DNA of 64,000 nt, taken from assembly GCA_029962745.1 (NCBI GenBank), contig CM057161.1, forward strand, positions 4,986,887 through 5,050,886, in the 5' to 3' direction. The position numbers were made by a program, and so were the translations under genes. The notes under the pieces are model-generated. The model was not told the origin of the DNA and made no database searches. It saw only the letters and a list, made by a program, of their open reading frames with translations. Shown here in pieces: positions 1-22,812 of this stretch (positions are counted from its first letter, which is position 1; each line of letters begins with the position of its first letter). The stretch comes from Echinometra lucunter. Its lineage: Eukaryota; Echinodermata; Echinoidea; Camarodonta; Echinometridae.

Positions 1-1000
1 AAAGTTTAAGCAAGTATCTAAAAACTAAAAAGTGAAACAACAATGTTCAGTTTTTTGAACAATAAATATTAAAAATTGAACATTCCTGTTTAAAACTTGA
101 TCAGTTCATATAGAAAAGCAGGTTGTATAAAGCGTTTTACTGTGTATACCATAAATAACATGAATGGATAAAACATAAAAAGGAGCAAGCAATAATTACA
201 GGCCAAATTAAACAGCTAGTTAAACTTTTTTTTTCTGATCTGCCATTTCTAATCTGTCCAGCAAGAACATTCCACAGAAAATCAACAAAAACAGAAACGA
301 AATAAAATACGCAAAAATAAACAAATAAAAAAATTTAAAAAACAGAAAAGAGAAAAGGAGGGGAAAACACCAAACTTAACGAATAAATCAAGAATGATTA
401 AAAATAAAACGACAAAACAAACTGCAGAGCAAGAGGGGGAGAGAAAAAGAATAGGATGAAAAAGAAGTTGAGGGTTAGGAAAGGGAAAATCAACGATAAA
501 GAAGGGAGGGGGGGGGGGGAGAGAGAGAGAGAGCTAAAGGGAAAAGAAAAAAAAACTTGCCAGACTCATAAAAAGGTGAGAGGGAAAAGTAAGTTGAGAG
601 TAAAGAGTAAAACAGCAAAGAGAAGATAGTATGAAAGGAAATTATTAAACAAAATCAAAGTAAAGCGTAAAGTGAAAACCAGATGCTGCCCAGTCATTTT
701 GTCTGCAGTTTTCTCTTGGGGTATTTGGGTCGTTGATGAGAAGGCATGGGGCATAGCTATATGGCCATAAATTTGATTTTTAGATTGAATTATTTCTGAC
801 CTATTTTAGTTTTGCAGAGAATGAATTATTTATTATATTCTGAACTTGATTTGTAGTAATAGCCTCCTACCTCCCCCCCCCCCCCAAAAAAAAAAAGGAA
901 ACATTTTTTTTTATAGGGATCTACAATGTCAACAGGTAATGAAGACAGATGAGGAACCTCAAAAGAACGCTTAAAGAAGAGGGAACGGAAAAGCTAAAAA
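1..1000. other. 5' flank, A-rich, no gene recognised
   Basis: A/T-rich sequence with long A-rich stretches, a G run followed by a short GA microsatellite near 507-532, and C and A homopolymers near 874-896. Open frames here are short and of biased composition. I recognise no exon or repeat family. Confidence 0.5.
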
Positions 1001-1084
1001 GGGAAAAATAGAGCTCCCCTACCGCCGCCCCCCCCCCCCCCCCCCTTCGTTATCGTTTGTGTATCGTCATCCGGCAAGTTCTAG

Positions 1085-1150
1085 ATCAGCCAATCACGTC
1101 GCTGAAAATTGGCCGCCGATATATCGTTTCGAAGGTGACGAGCTCTGTTT
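1085..1150 (+). promoter_or_regulatory. possible centrin promoter (paired CCAAT boxes)
   Basis: A CCAAT box at 1090-1094 and an inverted one (ATTGG) at 1108-1112 lie 18 bases apart, followed by a TGACG half-site. They are about 100-125 bases upstream of an ATG directly followed by a good splice donor. The position suits a promoter for the centrin gene, whose first coding exon must lie upstream of 4435. This is inference; no TATA box or initiator is evident. Confidence 0.28.
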
Positions 1151-1215
1151 GCAAACATATTGGGAGAGAAAAGTATCCTAGAAATAGCAAATTTCATTTT
1201 GAAGCATTACTGAAT

Positions 1216-1218
1216 ATG
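1216..1218 (+). CDS. candidate centrin exon 1 (start codon only)
   Basis: An ATG is immediately followed by GTATGT, a good donor. Spliced at phase 0 to the exon at 4435 it gives M-TSRYTKTT, a plausible centrin N-terminus. The exon at 4435 begins with an ACA codon right after a CAG acceptor, so the initiator has to come from an upstream exon. Other ATGs further upstream could serve instead, and this pick rests only on phase and on the nearby CCAAT pair. Confidence 0.25.
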
Positions 1219-1784
1219 GTATGTATCGATAAAATGTAATATTTGTATCCCAATGATCTCTCTGATAATGAAAATACTGTTCCCATATCGTGAATAAAGC
1301 TGATTTGAGAGCTTCTAGTTTTTGACTCGGTCCCTTTCGTTGACTTACATGTTAGTGTTATCAAATTTTCTCCACACGAATTTGGTCCACTCGTTCGTAG
1401 CACAGCGCCATTTTTTTTTACTGCACAACAGTAACGCATATAGTGGCATTATCGTGAAATAAGGGCCATATCGTGGTTTAGGAAACCACTCGTTCATTTG
1501 ACGCACGCACTTGTGTACAAAGAGCATTAAGAGAATGGAGGTGGAAATAGGAAACCAATGTGTGTGAGTGTGACTGAATAAAGCGCTGCTGTACAAAGAA
1601 AGTGAATGGTAGTTTCCTATTTCACGATAATGCCGAAATAAGTCACCAGTCCATTCACTGCCGTTTATTTCGTCAGTGCTGGTGACAGCTTTCCACTCCC
1701 ATAGACTTTGTACACAATGCGAGCTCCAATTAAAATTCCCGTACTCTGTAGGAATGTTTTGGAGGCTACGCTACCAAGTATACC

Positions 1785-2035
1785 CAGTTGTTGGATGTCC
1801 GCGTCCGGACAGTATATCCGGACAGTCGATTTTAAACAGCCAATTGAAAAAGTTCACAAGCAAATCTCGTAAATGTTTTAACACAAACTGTTAGACAATA
1901 TTATAGTGAACAAATAAATATTGATGATTAGCAATAGCACAAATCAATGCATAGTTTTTGTTTAATCCAAAGACAAAAAATAAGGCTTCATTTTGTTACG
2001 TGTCTGGACACCCAACCCCCCATCCTACATGCACC
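1785..2035. repeat. dispersed repeat with GTCCGGACA ends, copy 1
   Basis: About 250 bases running from a GTCCGGACAG stretch to GTGTCTGGACACCCAACC. Both ends and the A/T-rich middle are recognisable again at 5262-5512. It is probably a short non-autonomous DNA element; family unknown. Confidence 0.55.
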
Positions 2036-2553
2036 CGTAGATCAAAACGGCGTTTTGAATAGCGAAAAAAATGGAAAGACTTTCTTTTGCGGCAGCCACC
2101 CAAACATGCTAACAGAATAAAGCACACCTTGCAAGTTGGGTGCCAAACACATTGCCGATGCGAACGCAAAATACATTGACTTAGATCTTCTATAAAAAAG
2201 AAGAAAAGTTTTGATTTTACTTACCAGCAATGTTCCTGAGGCTCTCAATTTTCCCCTTCCTGCTTCATATCTGATGAGTGAACTGAAAATGATGAATTTT
2301 AAGAAGAAGAAAACGCTTATCAGACTCGTAGGCCGACAGCACGTCGTCGAGTAACCAATAGAAAAGCATGCTATGTAGTTTCGGTACAGACTTGTCACAT
2401 TTGGGGGACGAGGTCAATGAGTATACAGGATGAGTGAGTACATGTAATATGGTACCAGGAGTGCACACGCGAGAAGAGAGGTGACAGATTTCACGATAAG
2501 GCCGCACATAGTGAAGCACAGCAACATTTACCAACACCACTGTTGACACTGTT

Positions 2554-2612
2554 GACTTGACATGTCTGCACAAAGGCAGACATGTCAAGTCTCACGCATT
2601 AGGCGTGAGACT
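2554..2612. other. two overlapping perfect hairpins
   Basis: A 16-bp perfect stem (2554-2569 with 2576-2591) closes a 6-base loop. A second 10-bp perfect stem (2588-2597 with 2603-2612) closes a 5-base loop. The stems share four bases (2588-2591), so they would compete if transcribed. There is no associated exon and the function is unknown. Confidence 0.6.
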
Positions 2613-3141
2613 CGCGCATTCGCGGCTCTTGCTCATCCCCAAAAATCTCTTTCTCACGCCTACATCACAGCCTATCCCCATGTATATTACACACACGCCT
2701 GGCGATCTCATGCATTGCCTGCCTAAAACCTTGCGCATTATTGCTACTGCCTATTGGGATTTGATTACCAAATACAAGCAGTGCGGCACCAAAAAAATGT
2801 GTATATGAGATACAGAATCAGAAAACTCAACTCGCCAATGACAGTGATTTCGAAAGCATGATTCCAAAAATGAAATCCACAAATCTACCTCAATTCTGGC
2901 AGAGAGAGGCATTCAGGGCTTGTATGATACATGTCTTGTGAAATGAGTCAATTAGACTAGAGCATTAGAGGATTCAACTTTGACTTCAATCGTTTTGATC
3001 GCAGCACACTGGTAACCAAAAAAAAAACATTAGTCGTAAAGATTAAGGCTGAGTCATCCCGCTTATTTTTCTGACCGGTGCCCGCCATTGTTTTTCTGGT
3101 CAGAGACCAGTGCACCAATGAAATAAAGAAGTACTGGTACA

Positions 3142-3654
3142 TAAGAAAATGACAGTGTCAAAAGACTTTGAAATTTAGCTGGTTTAAAAACTAAATTTCT
3201 TTATTTCTATTATAGCTTTCACACAATATTATGTTTCAGTCTTTAACTCAATGAAATAGAACTGTGGAAGTAAGATTAGCAGGCTGATTTCTTGCTCGAA
3301 TTTATCAGTGTCTATGACACCGTTCAGTGTCTGGAGGCCGTCATATTGTAAACAATATGTACGCTTATTCGCGCCAATCTCCTGTATTCAGGAGATTAGC
3401 GATATAGCGCCATCTTGCGATCAATAAACATACATAATGACAATTGTTTCCAATATGGCGGCCTCCAGACACCGAACAACGTCATGGACACCAATAAATT
3501 CAAGCAAGAAATCTGCCCACTAATCTTACTTCCACAGTTCCATTTCATTGAGTTAAGGTTTGAAACATAACATTGTGTGAAATCTATAATAGAAATGAAA
3601 TTTATTTCTTAAACCGATTAAATTTCAAAGACTTTTGACACTGTCATTTTCTTA
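3142..3654. repeat. long foldback element (arms about 200 bp)
   Basis: The left arm begins TAAGAAAATGACAGTG and the right arm ends with its complement. Sequence between 3142 and about 3360 is repeated in inverted, diverged form from about 3440 to 3654. The centre holds a further small palindrome around 3385-3405. No ORF of note is present, so it resembles a MITE or foldback transposon. It lies in centrin intron 1. Confidence 0.7.
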
Positions 3655-4410
3655 TATATTTTATCGATGGACCGGTTAGGGTTAGGGTCGAACCGGTGAC
3701 CAGCAGCAGCGGTTGGGTGCCGTTGGACCGACCGATCTTACTCGGGCCTAGTAAATATCATCACAAGGATGTGCGGTATTACCAAACAAACTCACTCTGA
3801 TGATTTTTACACCCATATAGTCTTATTGTAATGTAGATTAAATGTGTATGGCAAGTCCTCTGCATGGAGATGCTAGTTATGCTCAAAATGCAATGCGTAT
3901 GTGCTTATACAGCTACAAAACTGTCAAACCTCAAAGCAATAACAGAAAATTGGGGACAAATCAACGTTTTCTCATAGGTTGAGAAGATTTCCTCCCCATT
4001 TCTTTGCATTTTGCCGATGTTATTTGTACTTCCTTGTTGAATAAAAGATTTTTGTCTGTGTAATGTAATTTGGAAGGGGTAGAAAAAAAATGTGGAATTA
4101 ATAGAGCCGGTCAGGATTGATTGTGTCCATTTCTTGGCTGGTAGGATATGCGTTTGTGGTGTGACCACATTAACCTTTCATGATCAAACCATCCAATCCC
4201 TGGCCTGGGCCCTGTGCATGTACAAATTAACCAGTTAAGACACTTATTTCCTACCCATTGGCGATTGCAGAACCAAACCGTTTGAAGTAGCAATCAAGGA
4301 TTTACAGGTTCTGCCTCTCCCCATATCCAAATGATGATGATGATGATGATGCATACAAGTGACATTATTTTATATTCTACCAAAGTAAAAAAATTTAATT
4401 TTGGAATTGA

Positions 4411-14638
<10,228 letters not shown>

Positions 14639-15351
14639 TGGAATAGTTCTTGAACCACTGTACATATTGTAAATAAGTAATGCGAGGTTTATGCAGGACT
14701 CTGCATCAGCAGGGACGCAAGTCCACAGGAAATGGACCTTAAATCATAACCCAATGAACATAGTTTTAGTTTAGTATAACACATGTTTTCTATAGACTTC
14801 AAACCAGGTTATGGCATAGTATATAGCACCTTTTCCACTGAATATAAAGCACTGACATGTCATCGATTGGTCATAAGGTTTATTTCATTTCCACTTTTAA
14901 CCTTTTTACATCTTAATTCTCTCGTGCCCTAGATGAAATATAGAAACTACCTAGTACCTAAAGGCTGGAATTCTCAAAGTGGTTTAGGCCATGGGGTGGT
15001 TTAAACTTCCGTAAGCATACTAAAGTATACGTAAATAGACGCATATTCATTACTGACCATGCGCCCGCATAAAGAAAAGAGATAATTGGACCAGATTCTG
15101 TGCACACGTATGCTCAAAAACCCCAGGTGGGGGTTTCAACCATTCCATGGTTTAAACCTCCTTTATGAATTCCAGCCAGAAGGTTTAAATTAACAACAAC
15201 AAAAAAAGGGGGGGGGGGGTTAAATGGCTTATGAGATTTGAATTTACATCCCTGGAGAGATATAGCTGGATTACCTTCTTCTTAGCAATGCCCTAGCTTA
15301 GTGTTGAGCCCCATTTGATATATGGAAGTTTCTTAGTACTATTAAAGATCT

Positions 15352-15565
15352 GGGGGTGTTTCACAAAGAGTAAAGTTGGACTTTAAAGTCGCACTTAAAT
15401 TCCTAGTTGCGTGCAGAATATTACGTATCACCGCATTGGTTAGATCATGCTATGGGGACGCACGCTATTAAAAAGTCTATCAATGAGATTATGCTTAAAT
15501 AGTGGATGCGCATTGGCGCTTACACATGACTCAAGTCCAACTTAACTCTCTGTGAAACACCCCCC
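15352..15565. mobile_element. MITE family GTGTTTCACAAAG, copy 1
   Basis: Begins GGGGGTGTTTCACAAAGA and ends with the complement (TCTGTGAAACACCCCC). Inside the ends are AAGTTGGACTT and its complement AAGTCCAACTT. About 214 bp, no coding capacity. Other copies lie at 25101-25293, 25361-25575 and 41412-41736. Confidence 0.75.
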
Positions 15566-16156
15566 TGATGTACATTATGGACTGAATTCACCAAAGGAGT
15601 TTATATTAAACCATGGTCTATTCATGGTTTAAACCTTTGCCGTAGATGAAGCGGAAATAAGTGCATTAATGTCCACCCACTGGACAACAAAGAGGACATG
15701 CGCCTACTTCGCTTATGGAGGTTTATTCCACAATTGAAAAAAAAACACCTCTTGTGATTTCAGCCCTATATGTCAAACTTGTAATTGTGAATTGTTGAGT
15801 GTATAAAACTGTGTATTAAAAGATATTTATGTGCAGCATATATTCTTGTACCGTCCTCCAGTGAGCACACATTATTCAAATGCATGAAGAAATTCATTTT
15901 TACAAATTAAAACCTTTCAGAACGGTACTACAGTTAAAAGGAAGCAAGTGACAAAAGTAACATTTTCTGTAAAAGAGCAAAATGTGTTGTCATTTGCAAT
16001 GATAACAATGGAATATCATCATTTCTGTCTCTCAACAGGATGAGTGTTTATAATTGGCCTGGAAGAAGAGCACATTAGATCAAACATGGAAGCTAGTATC
16101 TCAGATTTAGTCGATATGTCACTTGCTTCCATTTGTCAAAATAAGGCAGAGTAATG

Positions 16157-16338
16157 CAGTCGAACCTCCTTATAAAGAACATTGTTATAACAAACTTTCA
16201 TTATAGCAAGGTAATGTTTCTGGTCCCACTTCTCTGTATTCTGTTGTTTTTAAAGCCTTTAGTAAAACAAGGTTTTGATAATTATAGAGTTGAATTCCTT
16301 AGCCCCAACGAGTATGTTATAACACGGTTCCACTGTAT
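16157..16338. mobile_element. pogo/Tigger-like MITE fragment 1
   Basis: Begins CAGTCGAACCTCCTTATAA and ends near TATAACACGGTTCCACTG, with internal TATAGCAAGGTAA. The CAGT..GAACCTC..TATAA terminus resembles pogo-type non-autonomous elements. Similar sequence lies at 19671-19815 and 20255-20770, with a partial one near 48508. Confidence 0.5.
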
Positions 16339-16671
16339 GTACTTCACAATGATATTTTGCAACATGGTAGTAATTCATAAGGAAATATGTTGTATTCCAC
16401 AGAATACAAATATACACTTACTATGATTTTGTATCTCTATTTTCTTCTTCCATCATTAACATTCACATTTCACAATATCTTTTTATATGGGAGTGCTGAT
16501 TATTAATTTTCTCACGCAGAAATAAAAAAGTAGTGGTCGAAAAAACGATCCATCTTGTGTGTATTGCAGATACTGATAGAGTGTAATTTATGTCTAAGTA
16601 TGAATGAAGAACTGGATGAATAAATCATTGTTGCTTGTATCCTGTTATGTAATTATTTTGCAGGATAAGGT

Positions 16672-17073
16672 TTAACCCATTCATGATAGGAATTATTTAA
16701 AGCCTAATTTGATCAGCTTTTATTCTTCAAATTTGGCAAACCAACATTTTTATTTTATTGCTACATTTTCTTATAAAACGTCATGTATCTGAAATGAATA
16801 TAAATTGACGGAAATTATGATGAGAAGTCAAAAAGTTGCCAATTTGCAGGGGAAAACAGTGATTTTAAACTTTCTATCACATTGCCAATTTAAGGATTGT
16901 AATGCTTATTTTCCTTAAAAAAACTAACTAATATTAACGCAACCAAAATGGGCCCAGTTTGTGTAGAATTTTTTGCTCTTTCTGCTCATGTATTTGGTAT
17001 GATTTTTAGGGCTTTGCATCAAAAGATATTAGGCCAAACCACAAAATGTGGACCTCTGTCATGAATGGGTTAA
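16672..17073 (+). mobile_element. 400-bp TTAA-flanked MITE, copy 1
   Basis: Runs from TTAACCCATTCATGATAGG to CTGTCATGAATGGGTTAA, so the ends are inverted repeats flanked by TTAA. Internal blocks TTTGATCAGCTTTTATTC, AAAAGTTGCCAATTTGCAGG and ATTAGGCCAAACCACAAAA recur in all four copies. TTAA plus CCC termini is the piggyBac pattern. No transposase is present. Confidence 0.85.
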
Positions 17074-17243
17074 GCCTGTACAACTTCAGCAATTCTGAAT
17101 AATATTGTATTGAACTATTGAAGCCTTTCATGAAGGCCTTGTCAAGAGTTTCAGAAATTCAGTACTTTTCCATTGGCTCTGAATCCGATAGAACATTTCA
17201 GTTAGGTTTAACCTTGTCACGTTTATTCTTCAGGTGAAATTGT

Positions 17244-17612
17244 TATGGTGGCCCTGAAGTACGCTCGACAACAGGTCATGTGCGACGTGAATTTCGCATC
17301 CCAGGTCCTAAACTTCGCATCCGAGGTCATGAAATTCATGACCCGTTGCGCAAACTTTGCATCCCAAGTCGTGAAATTCACGACCCGCGGTGCGAAATTC
17401 AGGACTGGGAGGCAAAGTTCGCGCCATGGGTCCTGAATTTCGCACCGCGGGTCGTGAATTTCACGACTTGGGATGCAAAGTTTGCGCCACGGGTCATGAA
17501 TTTCGCATCGCGGGTCGTGAATTTCACGTCTTGGGATGCAAAGTTCAGGACCTGGGATGCGAAATTCACGTCGCACACGACCTGTTGTCGAGCGTACTTC
17601 AGGGCCACCATA
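17244..17612. mobile_element. foldback element TATGGTGGCCCTGAAG with self-repeat interior
   Basis: Both ends read TATGGTGGCCCTGAAGTACG inward and stay nearly identical for about 78 bases. The interior is built of variants of GAATTTCGCATC, alternating in orientation. The outermost TA on each side may be a TA target duplication (Tc1/mariner-like). Repetitive open frames on both strands here are artefacts of the repeats. Confidence 0.8.
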
Positions 17613-17941
17613 AATTGTGCTGCGGTATAATTGACAAGGTAACTACAGCTAATGACAACAGATACAACACAAAGACTTTATTTAAGAGCCATTTTGTCAA
17701 ACGCTACTGTTGGCCTGAATATGTAATCCACCAAACTAATTTATTCTTTTCTGTAATCATTCCAACTATCTAAGGATTGTATTCATGTTTGATCAGTGTA
17801 ATTGTTGTAAATGTGAAGGAGAAAATATGTGTACTTGTAATATATGTAATAAATAATATGAGTGCGTTTTGAAATGCAATTCCACGTGGCATTGTGTTAT
17901 CTTGTTCTTTTTCCATTAGGCTTAGCTCTGAATTTCCATTA

Positions 17942-18089
17942 GGGCCCCCATTTCATAAAATTTGTTAATTGTAACAAGTTGCAGTAACTGTTATAAGCTA
18001 CTTAAATCCTTGCATTTGATTGGCCGAGAGCAAATTTGTCATATAAATGTGGCAGTTGTTATTGATAAAAGTTTTTTGAAACAGGGCCC
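17942..18089. mobile_element. MITE family GGGCCCTGTTTCAT, copy 1
   Basis: 148-bp palindromic element from GGGCCCCCATTTCATAAAA to GAAACAGGGCCC. It carries the internal block shared by all four copies, GATTGGC(C/T)GAGAGCAAATTTGTC, here in that orientation. Confidence 0.75.
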
Positions 18090-18613
18090 TAAAGAATTCT
18101 AAAGGCTTGTTCACATGTGAAGCAGCAGACCCCCAGAGTAAAGTAAACCTTCATATTTGGGGGCAAGTGAACAAATGGTATATGAGGTGAGAAAAAGAAA
18201 AGGCTGAGGCAAAAAGCATCTTTTTTGCCTCCTGGCTGCCATAATTCTTATGAAGATAACTATTTTTGACAGGTTAATGCGCATCTCGTCATCATGAGAG
18301 GCACGGTAGAAAAAAAAAGACTGCAGGGGGTTTGCCACAACATATTTTGAATGAGCCTTACACTCATTTACATTTTCTAGTAAACTACTCTCAGCTCTGC
18401 AAATTGGCAACACTGATGACATAATATGCAAGCAGGTCTCCAGGGTTCAAATTTCTCTCCTTTTATTGAAATGGTGAAACTTCTAGGGTGGACTTTCTCT
18501 TTAAAAGTTAGGTGTAGTAAGTGGGTACCCAGCAGCAAGAAATTCCTTATCATGGCAGCTCAGCTAAAGGCGGACTAATAACATGATACTTTGTTGAGTG
18601 CAGTAGAGTATTA

Positions 18614-19145
18614 CACAAATAATGCACAGATGTGAGTGTGTTAGTGGCGATGCAGTGCACTCGAGGGTATTTACAATGTGCAACTAGCACGAGGCGCTTG
18701 CGTCAAGTGCTTTTGCATAATATTGTAAATACCCGAGATGCCTGCATCGCCACTAACATCACGAATTTAAATCTGTGCATTATTTGTTTTATAAAACGGG
18801 TCAGCAGTATGACTTTGTAGTGGAAAATTTGTTAAAACTGCTCCAAATTTCCTCAGATCACACAGTCAAGGAGGCAACATCTACTTTCTCTTATGACATC
18901 ACAAGCGTAGCCAATGTGATGCGCCCCTGAGTAATTAAGCGCATCAAAATCCTTGTGATAGACTTCTAGAAAGAACGCATACTTCATGGCGCGCATTTCA
19001 GTTTTTACGCGCTAGAGGTAAAGTGATGCATCCAAAATGCACAGTGCTGCACAAAAAAATGCACGGCTGGAAGGTTGCGTAGAATTAAAGCATGAACACG
19101 TGACATGCATATGCACTCACTATTGGCTACATCCTTGAACCCGTT
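18614..19145 (+). mobile_element. 530-bp element with internal foldback, copy 1
   Basis: Matches 42303-42815 in reverse complement along its whole length. Its left part is itself a hairpin: TTAGTGGCGATGCAGTGCAC and ATGCCTGCATCGCCACTAA flank about 90 bases. The right part contains CTAGAAAGAACGC and GCACAGTGCTGCACA. No coding capacity was recognised. Confidence 0.75.
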
Positions 19146-19670
19146 TTATAAATTCATATAGCAGCTGCACTATAATAAATGGACCATAATTACTATTATC
19201 ATTAAAATAGAAGGGTGATTTGAAATGGATTTTAAACATGCCAATCTCATACCCCATTCACACCAAATCTCCTCGTTCCTTTGGAATTAAAACTACTGAC
19301 AGATAACAAATACTAACAAAGAGAATTTTTGTTTGACTGTATTTAGTAATACCCACAATACCTTACAATTTGACATGCAATCTTATATTACATTATGCAC
19401 CAAACATATACATATACACTTTTTTAAGTTTGCAGCAACCTTGAGAAAGACATACCCAACATTCCATATTAGAAGTTATTTCAGCAAAATAATTTCCTAT
19501 TTAAAAAATAAAAGCTCTATTCTATGTCATTAATGATATCAATAACCTTGACCCTTCACAGTACTCACAGTACAGAACAAAAACAGAAACTTTGTCCTGG
19601 GACTTTGTCATGCAGGTTTAGCACCGCATTCATAAACTGCAACATAATCTCAGCTCTTCACATAAAAAAT

Positions 19671-19815
19671 ACAGCGCAACCTCGTTATAAAGTACACTAT
19701 TTTAACAAACTCTCGCTATAACAAGGTAATTTTACCAGTCCCACTTCTTCGTATTTCATTGTTTTTTAGCCCTGATAAGACAAGGTCCTGAGGAGTTTGT
19801 TACAACGAGGTATCA
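19671..19815. mobile_element. pogo/Tigger-like MITE fragment 2
   Basis: Begins near CAGCGCAACCTCGTTATAA and ends at TTACAACGAGG, sharing TATAACAAGGTAATTTT with the elements at 16157 and 20255. Confidence 0.5.
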
Positions 19816-20254
19816 ATGGCAGAGTTTTTTGCAGGGAACATGTATGTAACTTTGCAAATATAACACTTATCATTAGTTATAAAAACAGACCAAGGAAGAA
19901 AATGTCTTAAAATCATAAAACTTTGCAAAAATAAAACTTATTATTAGTTATGAAACAGACCAACAAAGAAAAAGTCTTAAAATCATAAAATAATGTACAA
20001 CAAAGCAAACTACCGGTAGCCACCACCGCCATGTCCCGATGTATAACAGGCCAGTGGAAGTGACCCTTGAAGCTTTGCTTCTCCCATAGGTATTGTATAC
20101 CTGTACATATTGTTGAAAAAAATACGCTCTGACCCCCCCCCCCCCCCCCCCTTTTTCAGACTCTTGGATTCACCTATATTTTAGTACTGTATGTACATAA
20201 ATGTTCAATATCATCAGGGATACGCATCCCGATATAACAGCATTATTATAAATA

Positions 20255-20770
20255 CAGTGGAAACTCAATGTAAAGAGCTCTGATATAACAAAGTGATTCC
20301 TGATACAATAAGGTAATTTTCAAGGTTCTTTAAGTTCCTTTGTATTTTACAACGTAATTTTCATGGTTATTTATTTTCCTTTGCTTTTTCTTACCCCGAT
20401 AAATCAAGATTCCTGATACATACTTGCCAATTCTACCGATTTAGGCGGTAAACTATCGCTTTTCATGGAATTTAACCACATACCTCACTGTACTAACATC
20501 AACAAAAAATAGTGATTTACTGCCTTTTCATTCTTAACTGTTGGTAAGTATGCTGTTATAACAAAGTAATTTTCATAGTTCTTTATGTTCATTTGTTTTG
20601 GGGTTTTTTTTTACCCTCATATATCAAGATTCCTGATACAACAAGGACATTTTGCTGGTCCCTGTTCTTAGGTTCCTTTGGGTTTTTTTTTACCCTGATA
20701 TAACAAGATTCCTTATATAACAAGGTAATTTTCATGGTCCAATGGTTCTCTCTATCGTGAGTTTCCACTG
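20255..20770. mobile_element. pogo/Tigger-like element with reiterated interior
   Basis: Ends are inverted repeats CAGTGGAAACTCA and TGAGTTTCCACTG. The interior repeats a roughly 60-100-base theme several times: TGATA(C/T)AACAAGGTAATTTTC followed by GTTCCTTTG. Non-coding. Confidence 0.6.
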
Positions 20771-21521
20771 TGGAAGACATGGTTTTGACCTTTATAAATT
20801 ACAAGCCTCATGATCCATTACAATACTACACTGAAATATCATAAATGAAAAATCCAGTCATAATTGCATAATTAGACATCTAATATTCCTTTGCAGTCTA
20901 TTTTTCATCTAAGAAAACACATAAAAATAGCACACTGCACATTATATTATATCAATAATGACGGACAATCAAGCTGTGCGGAACATCGAGCCTTCTCTCT
21001 TCAACGCCTTCTCATCTGGTTTACAGTCCTTTTCAGGACTTCACTCATTCTCAAGAAAGATAATCTCAACTCTCTCTTACTCTCTATCTCCCTTGTAAAA
21101 AAGGATCATGGGTACCATGGTATTTTGACGAAATTACCATCAAAACCATGAAAGTACCATGCAAGTACCATCAAATTACTGTGGTTCCCATGGTACTTTT
21201 TTAAAATGCTCGCCTCTCCATTTCTTCTCCCTTAACTTTCACCACTTTTCCTCCAACTTAACAGTCTTTTTCAGGTCTTACCACGTGGTGAACTGTGAAC
21301 CTCATCCACGATACTACATAGTATCTTCAATAAAAAATATTTTTCAAAAAATATCGATGTATACCAGAGCATGATGACTAAACAGCTCCTGAAATAAATA
21401 TATCGGTTTTGATGAATTTTGAATGGAAATTTTACTCCCTGAAAGCTGCATGCACATGTAAATGTGTACCTGGTAGGAATCAATTTTTATGATATGTTTC
21501 AGCTCTGCAGTGGCACTTCAC

Positions 21522-22013
21522 TTAAAGGCATTGGCTAACTTCGTGAGTAGCTGATTTAAAAAATTCTCAAACTAAGATGAAACATGTGTAGTACTTGTAT
21601 TTGTACTCAAAATCCCTGAAACCAACCATAATTTGGAATGAAAAAGTGTAAGTTAGATGCAAACGGCGATTTTATTATCCTTCGTCTCACAAGACAATCA
21701 CTAAGAGGACCACTTTGCTTGAATTTGAAAATGCCGTTATGTGCCTCCCGTCGCGTGATTCGCCAGTACACACAGTACGGTACGGTGAGTCACACGCGCA
21801 TGCGCACTCCTTACGTCCATCCTGTGCAACCAACTCTCGTATATTTTTCAAACATTGGTTCACATTTTTTATATTTAAAAATACTTCCTGTTGATATTAT
21901 ACTTTGAAACTTTCAGACTGGTATTTTTACACTATAACCCTTATGTTTATCCCATTTTCAAGTAACAAAACAAGATTTTTTAAAATCATAACAATATTAA
22001 CCAATGTCTTTAA
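21522..22013. mobile_element. TTAA-flanked MITE (TTAAAGGCATTGG)
   Basis: Starts TTAAAGGCATTGGCTAA and ends with AACCAATGTCTTTAA. 492 bp, with CG-rich stretches in the middle and no recognised coding sequence. Confidence 0.6.
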
Positions 22014-22547
22014 GCCAAGTCACGATAATGGGGCACTAGGAATGAGCAAATGTGCCATACATGAGCACTATATATAAAGAATTTCCTATTATTAATTTAG
22101 TTGAATACAATATAACATAAGTAACTATGATTCACATCATATTCAATGATTAAGTATAATAGTACAACATGCACATGATATATTCAGTGCTATATGCATA
22201 TCATTAAAAAAATAGGAATTAAAGTAGAATTTCAGAATTGTACTTCTGTTGTAGTCACTGTTAGAGGATTAGGCAGATAAATATTTCTTTGGCACATGAT
22301 ACAACTATCCAGACCTGAAGCTATCATATATATTTTTCTTATTCATTTCTGTATCTATGACAAACATGTGAAACATACAATTATGCAGGAACATGTTCCT
22401 GTTATGTAAGAACAATGATAATCACCCTTTTGTGAGGTATCTAAATTCAAGAGGAAAAATACCATGTTGTATCTGAAATCTCAGACATCAAGTCAGACAG
22501 AACTAGCAATTTTTTGGTAGAGATTGTAGTTCATCTGCCCAGAGCCA

Positions 22548-22697
22548 GGGCCCTGTTTCATAAAACTTGTTATCAGTAACAAATGCCGCATTTCTATGAC
22601 AAATTTGCTCTCAGCCAATCAGATGCAAGGATTTCAGTAGCTCATAACAGTTATTGCAACTTGGAATATTGATAGCAAGTTTTATGAAACAGGGCCC
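22548..22697. mobile_element. MITE family GGGCCCTGTTTCAT, copy 2
   Basis: 150-bp near-perfect foldback, GGGCCCTGTTTCATAAAACT to AGTTTTATGAAACAGGGCCC by complement, with internal CTCTCAGCCAATCAGATGCA. Confidence 0.85.
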
Positions 22698-22812
22698 AGA
22701 GCCAGGACAGTGTAAAGGCTCGTTCACATATGGAGAATGAAACTGCCGGGTTTTTCTTCTTCTTCTTTTTTGTGCACGAAATGAATGGCAACGACGCAAC
22801 AAAAGACTGCCT

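Noticed and set aside
17223..17773. Repetitive open frames on both strands (motifs like NFASQV, REIHDPR)
   Set aside because: They come from the GAATTTCGCATC array of a foldback element; mirrored frames on both strands are expected from inverted repeats.
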